From Carboxylicivirga linearis (GTDB lineage Bacteria; Bacteroidota; Bacteroidia; Bacteroidales; Marinilabiliaceae), in NCBI RefSeq assembly GCF_018271995.1, contig NZ_JAGUCO010000014.1:62001-126000 (forward strand): a stretch of DNA of 64,000 nt, given 5' to 3'. Below, piece by piece: positions 46,154 through 55,972 of the stretch. The notes beneath the pieces are model-generated. The model ran no database searches. It was not told the DNA's origin and saw only the letters and a list, made by a program, of their open reading frames with translations. A program made the position numbers and the translations under genes. Positions within the stretch are counted from its first letter, which is position 1, and every line of letters begins with the position of its first letter.

Positions 46154-48586
46154 TTAGTTTGAAAGTGAATCATTCTCATCAGCTTCCTTATTAACAGGAT
46201 AAATATGCAAATCGCGCTGTGGGAAAGGAATGGTAATATTAGCCTCTTTAAAGGCATTATCAATAGCCACACCCACTTCACTTTTTATCTTTAATCCTTC
46301 ATCAAAATGAGTCCAGAACATTACTCTAAAATCCAATGAACTATCACCAAATCCTTTGAAAATAATAAACGGACTAGGATTTTTCATCACGCCCTCTTGC
46401 TGGGTAACAACATTATCTAATATTCCAAGAACTGTTTTTAAATCGGTTCCATAGCTTACTCCCACTAGTAATTCTTGACGACGCCTTCGATCTGACAAAG
46501 TCCAGTTTACCATTTCATTCGAAATAAGATTACCATTGGGAACAATAACCTCTGCCCCATCAAAAGTTCGTATAACACTGGCTCGGATACCAATTTCTTT
46601 CACTTCTCCCATCAGGTTCAAGCTACTTATTTGCAACACATCTCCTACTTGAATCGGTCGTTCAAACGCTAATATCAATCCTGACACCAGATTATTAAAG
46701 ATATTTTGTAATCCAAAACCAATACCCACACCCAAAGCACCAAAAATGATAGTGATATTACTAATATCAATACCGGCAGCTCCAAAAGCCAGAATAAATC
46801 CAAATGCAAGAAGTATCAATCGAACCAGCATTGTAATAGCCCCACCTAAACCGCGTGGTAATTCAAAATGAGTATAGACCTCATCTTCCAAAATAAACCT
46901 TATAAATCTCGAAATATAAATAGTAACGGTAAGGGTAATTACAAATGAGAAAATATTACCTAATGAAAAACTAAATGATTCCAACTCCAACTTACTTGTT
47001 AGTATAGCTGATATCCATTCATATATTGGAGAGTAAATAAGATACCGTTTAGCTGCAGCAATTAACCAATAAATAACTGCGCTATAAGTAAGCAACTTAA
47101 AACTCCATTTAAGAATTTCATCCGGAAAGTTTCTGAATACATTCAAATCCACCAAAATACGATGGCGTACAATTAATTCGAATATACTTTTGATTACTTC
47201 TACAGAAGAGAAAATTATTAATCCACCATATACAAGAGCTATAGCACCATTAAATAAAATTATCGACAAATAATTATTACCAATTACGTTGATTATAACC
47301 GATAGACTAACTGAAAACAAGCCAACCAGTAAAATCCTCTTGCTAAATAGTTTATACTCGTCTGTTTTTACTTTAATGTTTTGTTTTAGCCATTTCCAAA
47401 CGGACGCAAATATAAAAGTACATAATACTGCATTTACTAATACAAGTAGTCTACTTAGTATAACGAAACTGCTGAATAAGTCGGTTAATACGATAAAAAG
47501 AAAAACAAGGGCAGATAAATAGAAAAAACGATTCGGCAATTGACTCCAAACAAATGGCAATATTCGAAGAAGAGGAATTATTAAAAGTAACTTTAAAACA
47601 TCTTTTATTTCGGGTGTTAAATCTGGAAAAAATATTAATAGAAGCAGACTAGAAAACAGAAATGAAGATGATATAGTTTTGGATATAAATATATACGGCA
47701 ATTTAATACTGGCACTTTCTAAAAGCTCATCATTACTATTTAATTTCTTTTTTACGAAAACAAAAAGTGAAATAAACAGTGAAAAAATGATGATATAAAT
47801 TAAACTACTATGTATCAACGAATCTTTATGACTCACAATAGAACTTCGTCTAAGTTCCAGAGTATTAATGATTCGTTTTTTAATTGAAAGACTATCCTTA
47901 TCGTTTTTAAAAGCCGACCACAATGGAGGACTATCTGATGAATATATTTGAGTTCTCAATCTTTCCAAAAGGTTATTGATATTCATCAGAACTTCATCAA
48001 TAAATAAAATCGCTCCTGTAATTTCATCCTGCTTTGTTAAAGCTGAATTATTATACTGATCAACTTTACTTAACAAGTTTTGCAAATCAGCAATATTGCT
48101 TTCAATTCGTTTTATGACAGGATCCGGGCTACCTTGTTCTTTCTGAATCTTATGCGTTTCATTCCACTTTTGAATTAATTCCTGAATTTTACTTTTATAA
48201 ATATTTAAGTTGGTTGATGTCGCTGATAATTCCTTTCTGGCTTCTTCCAGATTAGATTTCAAATTCAACAACCGATCGTTTAACTCTTCGGTCTGCCTGA
48301 AATCTAAATTAGAAAATGACTCATATGAATAAGTATTTCTATAATCTTTAACTTTCTCCAATCGATCCTTTGCAAGTGAATCGATCTCATCCTTATCTTT
48401 TAACCCTTCGAGTTCTCCTTTAACATTACGTATAAACGACTGCGTTTTTTCCGTCTCTGCACCAATATTAACAGTTGAAAAATAACCTTTTTCGGTTTCA
48501 ACAGAATCTTTTTCTAATAAATTAACCTGAGAAAAAGTGGTGACTGAAAGGAATATACTAACAATTAACAAATAGAATTTTGTCAT
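46154..48586 (-). CDS. Large MscS-family mechanosensitive channel with periplasmic coiled coil
   Basis: The first Met (48598) is followed by a second at 48586 that begins a signal peptide (MTKFYLLIVSIFLSVTTFSQ); the latter is preferred. The N-terminal ~230 residues are coiled coil (LEKDSVETEKGY, LNDRLLNLKSNLEEARKEL), then about ten hydrophobic segments from residue ~260. The C-terminal MscS core has the pore helix (ITIIFGALGVGIGFGLQNIF), GLILAFERPIQVGDVLQI and IRTFDGAEVIVPNGNL. The layout is that of MscK-like channels, which release solutes on osmotic downshock. It is 67 bases downstream of the TPR-CHAT gene on the same strand, so the two are probably one operon. Confidence 0.88.
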   Translation of the reverse strand: MTKFYLLIVSIFLSVTTFSQVNLLEKDSVETEKGYFSTVNIGAETEKTQSFIRNVKGELEGLKDKDEIDSLAKDRLEKVKDYRNTYSYESFSNLDFRQTEELNDRLLNLKSNLEEARKELSATSTNLNIYKSKIQELIQKWNETHKIQKEQGSPDPVIKRIESNIADLQNLLSKVDQYNNSALTKQDEITGAILFIDEVLMNINNLLERLRTQIYSSDSPPLWSAFKNDKDSLSIKKRIINTLELRRSSIVSHKDSLIHSSLIYIIIFSLFISLFVFVKKKLNSNDELLESASIKLPYIFISKTISSSFLFSSLLLLIFFPDLTPEIKDVLKLLLIIPLLRILPFVWSQLPNRFFYLSALVFLFIVLTDLFSSFVILSRLLVLVNAVLCTFIFASVWKWLKQNIKVKTDEYKLFSKRILLVGLFSVSLSVIINVIGNNYLSIILFNGAIALVYGGLIIFSSVEVIKSIFELIVRHRILVDLNVFRNFPDEILKWSFKLLTYSAVIYWLIAAAKRYLIYSPIYEWISAILTSKLELESFSFSLGNIFSFVITLTVTIYISRFIRFILEDEVYTHFELPRGLGGAITMLVRLILLAFGFILAFGAAGIDISNITIIFGALGVGIGFGLQNIFNNLVSGLILAFERPIQVGDVLQISSLNLMGEVKEIGIRASVIRTFDGAEVIVPNGNLISNEMVNWTLSDRRRRQELLVGVSYGTDLKTVLGILDNVVTQQEGVMKNPSPFIIFKGFGDSSLDFRVMFWTHFDEGLKIKSEVGVAIDNAFKEANITIPFPQRDLHIYPVNKEADENDSLSN

Positions 48587-48652
48587 TTTTATAGTCATAA
48601 GTAAGTCTAATATTAGATTTCTTTTTAGGTGAATGCGACGGACATTGTCAAT

Positions 48653-51600
48653 TTACTGATTATTTTTAAATCTTTTAATGAAAACAATCAGCGATATAGG
48701 AAGAATCAATAATAAATACCAGTAATAAGAGTGGTTTTGTTGCTCAATAGGACTAGTATTTCCGGTTACAACATAGTTTGCCCAATAATAAGGATGTGCT
48801 TGAATAGCACTTGAACTCTCTATAAATTCAAGTTTTGCATGACGTAAAGCTTCATCTTTAAATTTTTTATTCTTGAGCTGACTATAAAAGAGCTCCGTTA
48901 ACTTAGCTCCTGATTGATCATGAACCGGCCATAAAGTAAACACCTGTGTTTCTACTCCAGAAAATTTAAATGCCCTTGCCAAACTAATTAAACCTTCCCC
49001 GTTCTTTCTTCGTCCCCTTCCTGTACTACAAGAACTTAAAACAACCATTGGAGAATTTAGATTGTAATTATAAAGTTCATATGCTTTTAAAACCTCATTT
49101 GAATCATTCACAGAAGAGAATACCAGTTGTGAATTAAGAGGCAGTAACTCATCATTTAACGAATGCATTGCCAGGTGCATTATATTATTAGCATTGGCAT
49201 TATGCAAAAAGTTTGCTTTACTTGCTTCATCCCCTTCATATATTTCAGAATTAAATATCTCACTAATATTTTCAATTTCATCCTTTGCCGAAGCAAGAGG
49301 CATCAAATAGTTATTTATTGCCTGACGAATATTAACCAATATAGAATCTTTCATTGATTCATCACCGTAATATTCAGGTGCAAAAGAATATACCTTATTA
49401 AACATTCGTTTCTTTTCATTGAAATCTGGCAAAATAGCAGCATTATATTCATAACTAAGATTATACTCTTTAATCAACCATGGATAATGTCTAAAATCAG
49501 GTTTCTGAGAAGAAACATCTTTTGTTAGTAAAGATTCAAATGAAAGATAAGCAAGTTCGGCATGGGGTATAATAATAAGATCTTTCCCTTTTATATCCTC
49601 TTTTATACTACCAAGCAATTTTGTGTATAAATAGTTGGAAGCTTTTGCAAATGTTTTAATCCTATCAACCGAATTGCCTTTTCCTAAAAACGGAGATGAA
49701 ATTTCTTTCAAAACCAAATTCAGATCATCGTAAAACAAATTAGCAACCGGAACTTCATTCACTCTATAACTATCACGAGTTAATATAAATTGAATTAAAC
49801 GGTCATCAGATAATAAATAATCAATCAAAACCTGATTATCACCCAACCTGTTTTGTATATCTTCAATCGATGCTAAAGGAGGTACATATTTTAACTGGTA
49901 ATAATCTGGGTAATTTGTTTGGATAATAGTATTCAAACTATCCAATTCTTGCAGATATTTATCTCTATTATTCATAAGGTAAGCCAAATCATCTTCGTTA
50001 GGCTTTGCACTTAATTTTAAATGATCCACCTCGTTTTGATAAAATGACAAACGACCTTTTAAATGATTTTCTTCTTGTATCAACGAATCGGGTATGCCTG
50101 CCCGAACTTTAATTTGTTTATCATTCAAGCCCAACAATAATGAATAGGATTTTCCCTTTTGGGCAAATTCATATGCATTTTTCAAATAATACTCTTGATG
50201 AGTAACATTATATAAATCTATGTTTATTTTTACAGCAAGCTCAATATATTCAGCATACAAATCTCCCATGGCCACTCTATCGGTATCAAAGTTTAACTGC
50301 GACCGCACTGCATCAATGGATTGATCTGCTTGCTCCAAATGCTCCAGAGATTTTTGTAAATGATCATTTATATTAGTCTGCTTATATATTCCATAATAAG
50401 CTTTTGCCAAATTTAAATTCACTCTTTTAAACAGCCGTGAAATCCGGGAGGCATTATTCTGCTGAATATCATAAGAATATTGAAGTATTACTTGTTGGTA
50501 AACAGGATTAAGTATGGCAATTACATTAGCATAATCATTTAGTCCTAAATATGCCAAAGCCATGTCATTGGTATTATCCCAATATTCATAAGGCGCAAAA
50601 TTCTCATCTTTATGCAGAATACTTTCGAGTTGATTGAAATATTGAATACTCTTGGTGTAATCTTTTAATGCTAAATAGGTCCAGGCCACTTGATTATTTA
50701 GTATTTTATTTGATTTAAGCTGATCTTGTTGTATAGCATCAACAATGGCGGAATCAAGGTAAGCCTTTGCTCTAGTTAAGCTGTCCAAATTGGCAAATAA
50801 ATTGGCAATGCTGGCATAACTAAGATAAAGTGCATTTGTTTTTTTTATTTTAGCTTCTTTAATCGCTTGCTCTGCATATTTAAAACTTAACTTCTCATTA
50901 TCCAGATCACGATATATTCTTGCAATTTGTTTGCAAGATTCCGGCCTATTATTTCTGTAATTAACAATTGGATCACTAATATTGAGGGCTTTTTGATAAT
51001 AATTTAATGCCTCAGTATATCGACCACTTTTTTTCAAATAATATCCTAGTCTATTATATAATATACTTAGATCAAAACGATAAGAGTTTAAATTAGAAAG
51101 ATAGAAATCTTCCAACTTCCTAGCTGTTTTGTCAAGTTCATTCGACAAACCTATATCAGTGCAAAAAAGAAGATAAGTACTATAGAGATATTCATTCTCC
51201 CTTGTTACTTCCTTATTAAAGCTTAAACTAAATAACTCTTTAAATAAATCATTTGCTTCCTCATATCTTTTATATCCTGAACTCAAAATCTTTATATAAG
51301 AAGCTGAAGACATATTATACCCTAGATAATCATTATTTTCATAAAGCAACTTTTTTGAAAGTTCAAATGATTTACGTGTAAACTCTAACTTTTTCTTTCT
51401 ATTACTACTATAACAAATTGCTAAATTATGGTATATCTTAGCTTGAATACTGTCTGGTAAAGATTTCTCATCAGATAAATTCAATAATTTATTAAAAATC
51501 AACAACGCATCATTTCGCCTATTACTACCTAGATAAATACACGCTTCATAAAAAGTGACATAGTCCCTAAACTCAACTGATTGATTTTGGTTTTTTAGTT

Positions 51601-51877
51601 CTGAAAGAAGATCAAATGCATTTGGCAAATCAGAAATTTGTACATAGGCCTTAAAAACATGTGCCAAAATAATAAGATCTTCAGAACTGGATAAAAGACT
51701 ATCCTTATTTATTAGATAATTTGCTCCTATATCAATTACTTCCTTAAAACTATTTTGATAGTATGCTGATAAAACTTCTTCTTGTATAGTATCTTGAACA
51801 TTTTTAGCACCCAACAAACAAGGATGCATAATGCTGAATATCAGCATTATTGATATATGTAAAATATTTTTTTTCAA
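48653..51877 (-). CDS. Exported TPR-CHAT protein (caspase-like protease candidate)
   Basis: 1074 residues. A signal segment (ILHISIMLIFSIMHPCLLGA) is followed by ~600 residues of helical TPR-type repeats (SLYNRLGYYLKKSGRYTEAL, AYLGLNDYANVIAILNPVYQ). The CHAT domain has the catalytic pair His905 (IMHLAMHSLNDEL) and Cys950 (VVLSSCSTGRG), and a conserved LWPVHDQSG loop. A C-terminal membrane helix (YWYLLLILPISLIVFIKRF) anchors it. CHAT domains are caspase-family peptidases; other TPR-CHAT proteins, such as Craspase, cut protein partners. The location is probably periplasmic. Divergent from the peptide-export operon; 86 bases separate the starts. Confidence 0.88.
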   Translation of the reverse strand: MKKNILHISIMLIFSIMHPCLLGAKNVQDTIQEEVLSAYYQNSFKEVIDIGANYLINKDSLLSSSEDLIILAHVFKAYVQISDLPNAFDLLSELKNQNQSVEFRDYVTFYEACIYLGSNRRNDALLIFNKLLNLSDEKSLPDSIQAKIYHNLAICYSSNRKKKLEFTRKSFELSKKLLYENNDYLGYNMSSASYIKILSSGYKRYEEANDLFKELFSLSFNKEVTRENEYLYSTYLLFCTDIGLSNELDKTARKLEDFYLSNLNSYRFDLSILYNRLGYYLKKSGRYTEALNYYQKALNISDPIVNYRNNRPESCKQIARIYRDLDNEKLSFKYAEQAIKEAKIKKTNALYLSYASIANLFANLDSLTRAKAYLDSAIVDAIQQDQLKSNKILNNQVAWTYLALKDYTKSIQYFNQLESILHKDENFAPYEYWDNTNDMALAYLGLNDYANVIAILNPVYQQVILQYSYDIQQNNASRISRLFKRVNLNLAKAYYGIYKQTNINDHLQKSLEHLEQADQSIDAVRSQLNFDTDRVAMGDLYAEYIELAVKINIDLYNVTHQEYYLKNAYEFAQKGKSYSLLLGLNDKQIKVRAGIPDSLIQEENHLKGRLSFYQNEVDHLKLSAKPNEDDLAYLMNNRDKYLQELDSLNTIIQTNYPDYYQLKYVPPLASIEDIQNRLGDNQVLIDYLLSDDRLIQFILTRDSYRVNEVPVANLFYDDLNLVLKEISSPFLGKGNSVDRIKTFAKASNYLYTKLLGSIKEDIKGKDLIIIPHAELAYLSFESLLTKDVSSQKPDFRHYPWLIKEYNLSYEYNAAILPDFNEKKRMFNKVYSFAPEYYGDESMKDSILVNIRQAINNYLMPLASAKDEIENISEIFNSEIYEGDEASKANFLHNANANNIMHLAMHSLNDELLPLNSQLVFSSVNDSNEVLKAYELYNYNLNSPMVVLSSCSTGRGRRKNGEGLISLARAFKFSGVETQVFTLWPVHDQSGAKLTELFYSQLKNKKFKDEALRHAKLEFIESSSAIQAHPYYWANYVVTGNTSPIEQQNHSYYWYLLLILPISLIVFIKRFKNNQ

Positions 51878-51962
51878 AAAATCTTATTTTTTTTTCTAAA
51901 AAAGGTGTTACGATTTCGATGTTTTGCAATTAACCTATGAAAACTAACAAAAACAATAGGTC

Positions 51963-52103
51963 ATGAAAACAATTAAAACTACCCAGGAAAAACGCAATCA
52001 ATATATAAAGTTTAACTCTAAAGATAATGCTTTTTTAAAAAAGATTATTGGTGGTGAAGAAGATAACTATGAAGATGAAGAAGAAGTAAAAATGCAGATC
52101 TAA
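51963..52103 (+). CDS. Double-glycine leader peptide, candidate secreted peptide precursor
   Basis: 46 residues: MKTIKTTQEKRNQYIKFNSK, then DNAFLKKIIGG, cut expected after GG, then EEDNYEDEEEVKMQI. The leader fits C39-exporter leaders: G at -1 and -2, hydrophobic at -4 (Ile) and -7 (Leu). The 15-residue core is strongly acidic (8 Asp/Glu), has no Cys and therefore no disulfide or lanthionine pattern. It is followed by a hairpin and then by HTH, HlyD and C39-ABC genes on the same strand. It is probably a signalling or regulatory peptide exported by that pair, or a bacteriocin-like peptide. No close family recognised. Confidence 0.65.
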   Translation: MKTIKTTQEKRNQYIKFNSKDNAFLKKIIGGEEDNYEDEEEVKMQI

Positions 52104-52196
52104 CATAAAAGAAACATTAAGTGCTTTGGACGAAGAAACTTATCAAAGATCTCAATTCAAGAATAATGGTCTGAACGCAGACACAGTTAGTGAAAA

Positions 52197-52246
52197 GAAG
52201 AAAGCGGAGCCCCCCAAAAGTTTCCCGATTCTAGCTTCGCTTCTTC
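52197..52246 (+). terminator. Hairpin between the GG-peptide and HTH genes
   Basis: GAAGAAAGCGGAGC pairs imperfectly with GCTTCGCTTCTTC over a 23-base loop, followed by TCTTTCCT. It would let the peptide gene be transcribed more strongly than the exporter genes, the common arrangement in peptide-export operons. Confidence 0.5.
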
Positions 52247-52284
52247 TCTTTCCTAATATTAGTTAAATGGGAAACCTAGTAGTT

Positions 52285-52524
52285 ATGGCACTAAAAGAAA
52301 TAAACCGAACTATCAACTGGATAGATCAGGAAATACGTAGACAAGAAACCGGAACTCCTAATGAGTTTGCCGGTAAAATGAGTATGTCTGTTCGCATGCT
52401 TTTCTTTTACTTAGATATGATGCGTAATTTAGGTGCAGACATAACATACTGTAAACGCAGAATGACTTTTGAATATGCAAAAACCGGCCATTTTATCAAC
52501 GGCACTAAGTGGGTTGAAGATTAA
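52285..52524 (+). CDS. Small HTH (DeoR-like) protein
   Basis: 79 residues from the preferred ATG at 52285; an upstream ATG at 52267 is also in frame. The sequence IDQEIRRQETGTPNEFAGKM, then SMSVRMLFFYLDMMRNLGAD and ITYCKRRMTFEYAKTGHF, matches small Bacteroidota HTH proteins (R.DqlIr...TGtP.eFA.klnvS...ly.yL..mk.LGA.I.Yd). It may control expression of the peptide or exporter, or act as a cytosolic partner. Its position between peptide and exporter genes is typical for such units. Confidence 0.75.
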   Translation: MALKEINRTINWIDQEIRRQETGTPNEFAGKMSMSVRMLFFYLDMMRNLGADITYCKRRMTFEYAKTGHFINGTKWVED

Positions 52525-52622
52525 GTGTAAAAAGTTATTTTGCAAGATTATTATTACTCCACACAATCAGGCTATGGTCGTTTCAACTTTAAATAGTATT
52601 TTAACGTCCCTGAAACTAAATC

Positions 52623-53768
52623 ATGCCTCAAACCACACTTTGGAAAAACAATAAGTTTAAAATCTACTCACGCTTTTACTACAAAGGCTTCGTTTTATAT
52701 TGGATTTTACTTTCAATAATTATCATCTCATTAATATCTCTTCCTCTTATTAAGGTAGATGTCAGCACCCAAAGCAGAGGCATAATAAAAACAATTAACA
52801 AAATTAGCCCAATCTACCCTGGAATTTCTGCCAAAGTAGCATTTCTGAATATTAAAGAAAATCAAACCGTTTCTAAGGGAGATACTCTATTAATATTGGA
52901 ACAAAAAGGTATTGACAGTGAAGTTGACATTGCGCAAACCCAGATAGATATTTACCAATCTTACCTTAACGACATTGACATCCTGGTTAATGAACAAAAC
53001 AAACAGATAACAACTCCGCTTTACATTCAAGAAAAAGCAGATTTCATTAATGGTATAAAAAAACGAAAAAGAACCATTGAGAAAAATAAGATTGATTTTC
53101 AACGAACCAAGCAACTATATCATAATGATGTCGTTCCTATTTCCACATTGCAGGAAGATTCGTTCCAACTAAAATACTCGGAAGATGATTTGCTTGTTTT
53201 TGAAACTACTACACGAGCAAAATGGGAGCTTGATAAAAAAAACTTCACCATTAACATTCAAGATTTAAAGGTGAAAATTGAAAACCTTTTACAACAAAAG
53301 AACCAACTCCTAATAACTGCGCCATTCGATGGCAACATATTATCATTTAACGGCATAGCTAAAGGAAGTATTGTAAACGAAAACGAAGCGATTGCTATGA
53401 TTTCGCCGGAAGAGGACTTATTGGCAGAATGTTATGTATCACCTTCTGATATTGGGCTGATAAAAGAAAAGATGCCCGTTAGAATACAAGTCGATTCATA
53501 TAATTACAACCAATGGGGACTGATGAATGGATATGTTGAAAGTATCTCTCATGATGTCATTAATCAAGACGGTAAGTTTGTATATGTAGTAAGAAGTAAG
53601 ATGAACTCTGAGTACCTGATGTTAAATAATGGCTTAAAAGGACAATTAAAAAAAGGCATGAGCATAACAGGGCGTTTCATTGTAACTCAACGAACATTAT
53701 TTCAGCTTTTATTTGATAATATAAACGACTGGTTAAACCCTAAAATAAACCATCACCCTGCACAATAA
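52623..53768 (+). CDS. HlyD-type membrane fusion adaptor
   Basis: 381 residues. One N-terminal membrane helix (FVLYWILLSIIIISLISLP, residues ~27-45) is followed by the beta-barrel/lipoyl part (STQSRGIIKTINKISPIYPG) and a periplasmic coiled-coil hairpin (VDIAQTQIDIYQSYLNDIDI). The second lipoyl half follows (ITAPFDGNILSFNGIAKGS). It bridges the ABC exporter in the inner membrane to an outer-membrane TolC-like channel; no TolC is encoded here. Its stop overlaps the exporter start by one base (TAATG), so they are translationally coupled. Confidence 0.9.
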   Translation: MPQTTLWKNNKFKIYSRFYYKGFVLYWILLSIIIISLISLPLIKVDVSTQSRGIIKTINKISPIYPGISAKVAFLNIKENQTVSKGDTLLILEQKGIDSEVDIAQTQIDIYQSYLNDIDILVNEQNKQITTPLYIQEKADFINGIKKRKRTIEKNKIDFQRTKQLYHNDVVPISTLQEDSFQLKYSEDDLLVFETTTRAKWELDKKNFTINIQDLKVKIENLLQQKNQLLITAPFDGNILSFNGIAKGSIVNENEAIAMISPEEDLLAECYVSPSDIGLIKEKMPVRIQVDSYNYNQWGLMNGYVESISHDVINQDGKFVYVVRSKMNSEYLMLNNGLKGQLKKGMSITGRFIVTQRTLFQLLFDNINDWLNPKINHHPAQ

Positions 53769-55921
53769 TGAGTATTAAGGTTCAGCAATATGATCATGCC
53801 GACTGCGGAGCTGCTTGCCTGGCTTCTGTAGCCAGTTTTTATAAGCTAAAGTTAAGGTTATGGAAAATTCGGGAATTAGCAGGTACTAACTTAAGTGGTA
53901 CTAGTGCCTATGGAATTCTTAAAGCGGCTGAAACAATAGGTTTTGAAGCCAAAGGCATACAAATTAGCAAAGACGATTTACCTGAAATACCACTACCCTC
54001 AATTGCCCATTTAAAATTACCAGAAGGAGGACATCATTATGTTGTTATTTATAAAGTTGGTAAGAGGAAAATTAAAATAATGGATCCGGCTGAAGGAAGG
54101 TTAATAAATATGCCTCTTTCTAATTTCATAGACTTATGGACCGGTATTACCATTTTATTAATTCCTTCAATCGATTTTCAACAAGGAGTTCATAAAGAAT
54201 CTGCGGCTAAAAAATTATGGAATCTGGTTCGACCACATAACCATATATTGCTTCAATCAGGAATAGGTGCTTTAGCTTTTTCCACCCTTGGAATATCCAC
54301 AGCCATTTACATTCAAAAATTAACCGATTTTGTATTGGTGGGACACAACATTAACTTACTCAACCTCATGGGTATTTTAATGATTTTGGTAATTATTTTT
54401 CAGTTACTGTTAGGCATGCTGCAATCGTGGTTTGTGCTGCAGGTAGGACAAAATATAGATAGCACCCTAATAACCGGATACTTCCAACACTTATTGAAAT
54501 TACCGCAACGTTTTTTTGATAGCATGCGTGTTGGTGAACTTATTTCCAGGGTAAACGATGCCATTAAAATACGAAACTTTATTAACCAGGTTGCTGTGGA
54601 GGCAACAGTTGATCTGTTAATAATATTAGTAGCTTTTCTTGTAATGGCCATCATTAACTGGAAACTATCGCTACTTACATTGACGGTCACCCCTATCTAC
54701 GTACTTGTTTTTTTGCTCACCAATAAGGCAAACAGAAAAATTGAAAGGGATAAAATGAAAAAAACAGCCAAACTTGAAGTTCAGCTGGTTGAATCACTCA
54801 AAGCAGCTAAAACCATTAAACAAATGGGAGCTGAAGACTATTTTATTGCCAAAACAGAGACACGATTAATGGAAGTATTGGAAGAGGTCTACAGATCTGG
54901 TAAAGTTGATATATTATCCTCATACAATCTTCTTAGTATCAACAGACTAATCACTATTGCAATATTATGGATTGGCGCATTAAGTGTTATTAATCAACAA
55001 TTAACACCAGGTCAGTTAATGTCGTTTTTTGCTATCACCAGTTTTTTTACCGGCCCGGTTTCTCGTTTACTCGGGATGAATAAAACCATTCAGGGAGCTG
55101 TCATTGCAACCGATCGACTCTTTGAAATCCTGGATTTAAAAAGAGAGACTGATGATAGAAATTCATATAACAAGTTAGAAGAATTAATTATAGGTGATAT
55201 TAAATTTAAAGACGTTGAATTCCAATATACACTGGAACAAGAACTCTTTAAGAATCTTTCTTTCACCATTAACAAAGGTTGCATAACAGCATTGGTAGGT
55301 GATAGTGGCTCTGGAAAGTCGACTATTGGTTATCTATTACAAGGACTCTACCCTATTTCATCCGGAGCCATTTCTATTGGGCATGCTGATATCAATAATG
55401 TTGAACACACTCAACTCAGAAAAGCGGTAGGCGTTGTACCTCAGAATATTGAATTATTCGCGGGTAATTTAATTGAAAACATAGCTTTGGGTGATTATTC
55501 ACCGGATATGAATCGTATTTATGAGATAATTGATCTATTAAACTTACATGATATCATTGACAACCTGCCTGAAGGACTAAACACCTGGCTGGGTGAAAAT
55601 GCCAACCAATTATCAGGTGGTCAACGACAAAGATTGGCAATTGCGCGAATGCTCTACCTAAATCCTGAAATATATGTATTTGATGAGGCGACTTCCTTTT
55701 TAGATGACAGAACAGAAACAGGTATTAAAAATCTGATACTGGATTTAAAAAAGAAAGGGAAAACGATCATTATGGTAGCTCATCGTATGAGCACCATTAA
55801 TATTGCAGAACAAATATTGGTATTTGAAAAAGGAAAAGTCATTGAATCTGGCAATTACAATGATTTAATCAGCCTAAATGGACGATTTTTTGAGATGGTG
55901 CAACATCACAGAAAAAGTTAA
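53768..55921 (+). CDS. C39 peptidase-containing ABC exporter (PCAT)
   Basis: 717 residues. The N-terminal C39 peptidase is complete: Gln7, Cys13 (QQYDHADCGAACLASV), His90 (GGHHYVVIYK) and Asp106 (KIMDPAEG). Six membrane helices (about 160-430) precede the ATPase with Walker A GDSGSGKSTIGYLL, signature LSGGQRQRLAIARML and Walker B IYVFDEATSFLDD. It cuts leader peptides after Gly-Gly and exports the mature peptide. The intact catalytic triad means it is a maturing exporter, matching the GG-peptide gene 1.7 kb upstream. The neighbouring adaptor completes the trans-envelope path. Confidence 0.95.
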   Translation: MSIKVQQYDHADCGAACLASVASFYKLKLRLWKIRELAGTNLSGTSAYGILKAAETIGFEAKGIQISKDDLPEIPLPSIAHLKLPEGGHHYVVIYKVGKRKIKIMDPAEGRLINMPLSNFIDLWTGITILLIPSIDFQQGVHKESAAKKLWNLVRPHNHILLQSGIGALAFSTLGISTAIYIQKLTDFVLVGHNINLLNLMGILMILVIIFQLLLGMLQSWFVLQVGQNIDSTLITGYFQHLLKLPQRFFDSMRVGELISRVNDAIKIRNFINQVAVEATVDLLIILVAFLVMAIINWKLSLLTLTVTPIYVLVFLLTNKANRKIERDKMKKTAKLEVQLVESLKAAKTIKQMGAEDYFIAKTETRLMEVLEEVYRSGKVDILSSYNLLSINRLITIAILWIGALSVINQQLTPGQLMSFFAITSFFTGPVSRLLGMNKTIQGAVIATDRLFEILDLKRETDDRNSYNKLEELIIGDIKFKDVEFQYTLEQELFKNLSFTINKGCITALVGDSGSGKSTIGYLLQGLYPISSGAISIGHADINNVEHTQLRKAVGVVPQNIELFAGNLIENIALGDYSPDMNRIYEIIDLLNLHDIIDNLPEGLNTWLGENANQLSGGQRQRLAIARMLYLNPEIYVFDEATSFLDDRTETGIKNLILDLKKKGKTIIMVAHRMSTINIAEQILVFEKGKVIESGNYNDLISLNGRFFEMVQHHRKS

Positions 55922-55945
55922 ACAGTTTCATTCCTTAAATCTTTG

Positions 55946-55953
55946 TACTTTTG
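55946..55953 (+). promoter_or_regulatory. -7 box (TACTTTTG) for the MATE gene
   Basis: TACTTTTG followed by CGC fits TAnnTTTG. It lies inside the upstream open extension of the MATE frame, so the ATG at 55973 is the true start. Confidence 0.75.
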
Positions 55954-55972
55954 CGCTTCTTTCAAGAAAGAA

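Noticed and set aside
52090-52265. Open frame after the GG-peptide (KETLSALDEETYQRSQ..)
   Set aside because: No start codon follows the stop at 52087-52089, and the frame runs through the hairpin; a frameshifted continuation of the GG-peptide is possible but unsupported.
55943-55972. Ten-residue N-terminal extension of the MATE protein
   Set aside because: It overlaps the TACTTTTG promoter box, so transcription begins after it.
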